A model generated the notes under the pieces. The model searched no databases and had not been told where the DNA came from. It saw only the letters and a list, made by a program, of their open reading frames with translations. Source: Candidatus Schekmanbacteria bacterium RIFCSPLOWO2_02_FULL_38_14 (GTDB lineage: Bacteria; Schekmanbacteria; GWA2-38-11). Taken from it: DNA of 15,270 nucleotides. Positions 13,724 to 15,270 of this stretch are shown here, piece after piece (positions within the stretch are counted from its first letter, which is position 1; every line of letters starts with the position of its first letter). Location of the stretch: the NCBI GenBank assembly GCA_001790855.1, contig MGDH01000040.1, forward strand, positions 1 to 15,270, written 5' to 3'. The position numbers and the translations under genes are program-made.

Positions 13724-14014
13724 AATAGATTCCTCATAATAAAATGTTTTTTATTTTTATTTCAAAAAACTTAAATAACTACTCTTTCACGCTTGAAAGT
13801 TCATAGCAGACAAACATATAGGAACTTATTCTTTACATTTGGAGATTTCCTGCAGTAAACGCAGGAAGTTTTAAAATTAAGTCTATTTTTTTTATAATAA
13901 ATTAATAATTCCTTATTTTCAAGCATTATTTAATCAATCTAACATCTAACTTATTTCTTGACATCTAATTTTTTTGATAATATTTTGCGACCGAGTTCCT
14001 ATAATAGGTTTATA
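13724..14014. other. About 290-bp AT-rich divergent gap upstream of hisG
   Basis: This gap separates the divergent microprotein gene from hisG. It contains one 7-bp hairpin, TTCCTGC/GCAGGAA (13847-13867), with a short TTTT after it on the plus strand, and long AT-rich tracts. The hisG promoter candidate is at its right end. No leader peptide with a run of His codons is visible, so classical his attenuation is not supported. Confidence 0.5.
13958..13986 (+). promoter_or_regulatory. Candidate promoter for hisG
   Basis: A perfect TTGACA (13958-13963) is followed after 17 bases by TATTTT (13981-13986), a four-of-six -10 match. A perfect TATAAT also occurs at 14000-14005 without a well-spaced -35. 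The hisG ribosome-binding site GAGGT (14018-14022) is 8 bases before its ATG. Confidence 0.45.
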
Positions 14015-14030
14015 AAAGAGGTATCTTTCT

Positions 14031-14900
14031 ATGAAACTAAAAATAGGTTTACCAAAAGGTAGCCTCCAGGAATCAACCTTAAAAATCTTCAAAAAGGCAG
14101 GATTTCAGATAACTGTTGGGTCACGCTCCTATATCCCTTATATAGATGACCCGGAACTGGAAGGGCTTCTTGTAAGAGCACAGGAAATGGCTCGTTACGT
14201 GGAAAACGGAGTGCTTGATGCAGGAATTACAGGAAAGGACTGGATTCTCGAGCAGAATTCTAAAGTAATAGAAGTTGCTGATTTGAATTATTCAAAAGAA
14301 GGATTAATGCCTGTAAGATGGGTAGTTGCCGTCCCTGTTGATTCAAAAATCAAATCTGTAAAAGACCTTAAGGGCAAGAGAATTGCTACTGAGCTTGTCG
14401 GGTTTACCAAAAGGTATTTTAAAAGCAAAAAAATTGATTGCGCTGTAGAATTCTCATGGGGCGCAACCGAAGTCAAACCTCCGTATCTTGCTGATGCAAT
14501 CGTTGACGTAACTGAAACAGGAGCATCTTTAAAAGCAAATAATTTAAGAATTATTGATACCATTCTTGAATCAACAACAAAATTTATCGCAAATAAAAAT
14601 TCATGGAAAGACAGGTGGAAGAGAAACAAAATCCAGGACCTTGCAATATTGCTTCAGGGAGCCCTGAATGCTGAAATAAAAGTTGGACTAAAAATGAATG
14701 TAAAAACAAAAAACTTAAATAAAATCACTTCTCTTCTCTCAGCTCTCCACACACCTACCATTTCAACCCTTGCTGATTCAGGTTGGCTGGCACTGGAAGT
14801 AATTACTGACGAGAAAAAAGTCCGTGATTTAATTCCACGACTGAAAGCAGCCGGAGCCTCGGGAATCGTTGAATATCCTCTCAATAAGGTGATATATTAA
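14031..14900 (+). CDS. hisG: ATP phosphoribosyltransferase, long (HisG-L) form
   Basis: Catalyses the first step of histidine biosynthesis, joining ATP and phosphoribosyl pyrophosphate, in the cytoplasm. The N-terminal catalytic region has [13 protein letters not shown] (4-16), [20 protein letters not shown] (about 49-68), and the phosphoribosyl-pyrophosphate-binding motif [14 protein letters not shown] (159-172). The C-terminal part (about 212-289) is the regulatory ACT-like HisG_C domain with the closing [14 protein letters not shown], which binds histidine for feedback inhibition. The length of 289 fits the long form, which does not need HisZ. A GAGGT site supports the start. It stands alone, with no other his genes beside it, and converges on the mtaB remnant with a 4-base end overlap. 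Confidence 0.96.
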   Translation: MKLKIGLPKGSLQESTLKIFKKAGFQITVGSRSYIPYIDDPELEGLLVRAQEMARYVENGVLDAGITGKDWILEQNSKVIEVADLNYSKEGLMPVRWVVAVPVDSKIKSVKDLKGKRIATELVGFTKRYFKSKKIDCAVEFSWGATEVKPPYLADAIVDVTETGASLKANNLRIIDTILESTTKFIANKNSWKDRWKRNKIQDLAILLQGALNAEIKVGLKMNVKTKNLNKITSLLSALHTPTISTLADSGWLALEVITDEKKVRDLIPRLKAAGASGIVEYPLNKVIY

Positions 14901-15115
14901 ATTTTTTGAACTACTTTCCCAAAAACAGTGTTTCCCGAGGTTTGTCTTTTTATCTTTTTTCCCTTCAACAAGGACAGAAACAGTTTTATAATATAAACAT
15001 CAGCAAGTATGTTGAGGGAAACAAATTCCAAGCCCTGATTATGCAACTCCTGCTTCATCATAGCTTCATCAAATTGATTTGCCTTGCACCCAAGTGTATA
15101 GAAAGCAATTTTCAT
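14897..15115 (-). pseudogene. mtaB: Internally deleted, frameshifted mtaB (tRNA methylthiotransferase) remnant
   Basis: The intact enzyme adds a methylthio group to threonylcarbamoyladenosine 37 of tRNAs. Residues 1-43 here match its N-terminus: KIAFYTLGCKANQFDEAMM (C10 would bind the auxiliary cluster) through LADVYII. The frame then changes to unrelated sequence. In another frame, starting about 14984, the DNA encodes TVSVLVEGKKDKKTN, which looks like the C-terminal TRAM domain of the same enzyme. So roughly 350 middle codons, with the radical-SAM CxxxCxxC site, are gone, and the two ends are joined out of frame near 14987-14990. The product cannot be active. An alternative, a sequencing or assembly join, is possible because the deletion is so large. 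Confidence 0.7.
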
Positions 15116-15187
15116 AGGTAGTCTGTTTATTATAAAGTTTTTTATGCGTCAACTAATTTAACCATACAGAAAAATCATTCTGTTAAA

Positions 15188-15229
15188 GCCAAGTCAATAT
15201 GTCAGTTAACTGCCGAGTAAAAATGTCAG
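15188..15229. mobile_element. Insertion-sequence-like terminal repeat (right edge of window), inverted copy
   Basis: Read on the minus strand, two 18-base units, CTGACATTTTTACTCGGC (15229-15212) and CTGACATATTGACTTGGC (15205-15188), are spaced 24 bases apart. They match the two units at 1-43 in opposite orientation. The first unit is the best match, and the spacer starts with a similar (A/T)GTTA. The element itself would lie to the right of the window. The unmatched 15230-15270 would then be internal to it. Confidence 0.55.
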
Positions 15230-15270
15230 TAACGGTATAAAGTTTATTTTGAGATAATTTCAGTGAAGAC

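Noticed and set aside
13847-13867. Histidine-operon attenuator or riboswitch upstream of hisG
   Set aside because: Only one 7-bp hairpin is present, with no His-codon leader, no alternative pairing and no strong T-run near hisG.

Overview
The window is AT-rich chromosomal DNA with a housekeeping and anaerobic-metabolism gene set, and its intergenic gaps are unusually full of palindromes and dispersed repeats. The genes are a cobalamin-dependent methionine synthase without an activation domain, a FixABCX-type electron-transfer flavoprotein system, a lipid-linked sugar transferase, the GTPase YchF, a long-form HisG, and a remnant of the tRNA methylthiotransferase MtaB. This mix, with the secreted lectin-type and IPT/TIG protein, suggests an uncultivated Gram-negative-type bacterium, perhaps of the Nitrospirota, Schekmanbacteria or Desulfobacterota kind. 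The sequence alone does not fix the phylum, and no rRNA or tRNA was seen.

Layout from left to right: 1-43 is an insertion-sequence-like terminal repeat, followed at once by metH (+, 106-2535). A coupled pair of small conserved unknown genes (-, 2560-3084) comes next, then a secreted C-type-lectin/IPT protein (-, 3326-4444). A repeat-rich gap follows, with a terminator and a perfect (CTGT)14 microsatellite. Next is a DUF5615/DUF433 toxin-antitoxin-like pair (-, 4877-5478), bracketed by two copies of a 33-bp direct repeat. The fixA-fixB-fixC-fixX cluster (-, 9397 to 5820) carries a three-hairpin repeat element between fixB and fixC. A GT83/ArnT-like membrane glycosyltransferase (-, 9680-11284) is followed by a small remnant that resembles the tail of a second copy. 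Then come ychF (-, 11767-12861), a composite repeat block, two small membrane proteins (-, 13106-13477 and 13571-13723; the second is a 50-codon gene), hisG (+, 14031-14900), and an internally deleted, frameshifted mtaB (-, 14897-15115). The right edge (15188-15229) is an inverted copy of the insertion-sequence-like terminal repeat seen at base 1.

The genes do not form one pathway. FixABCX is the only multi-gene complex: FixAB would take electrons from NADH and bifurcate them to FixX/ferredoxin or flavodoxin and, through FixC, to quinone. MetH and HisG are stand-alone biosynthetic genes. The most informative signals are signs of genome decay and rearrangement: two gene remnants, matching IS-like ends at both window edges, and a repeat-bracketed toxin-antitoxin module. 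The least explained genes are the lectin/IPT protein and the small gene pair at 2560-3084. I found no convincing complete novel multi-gene system.
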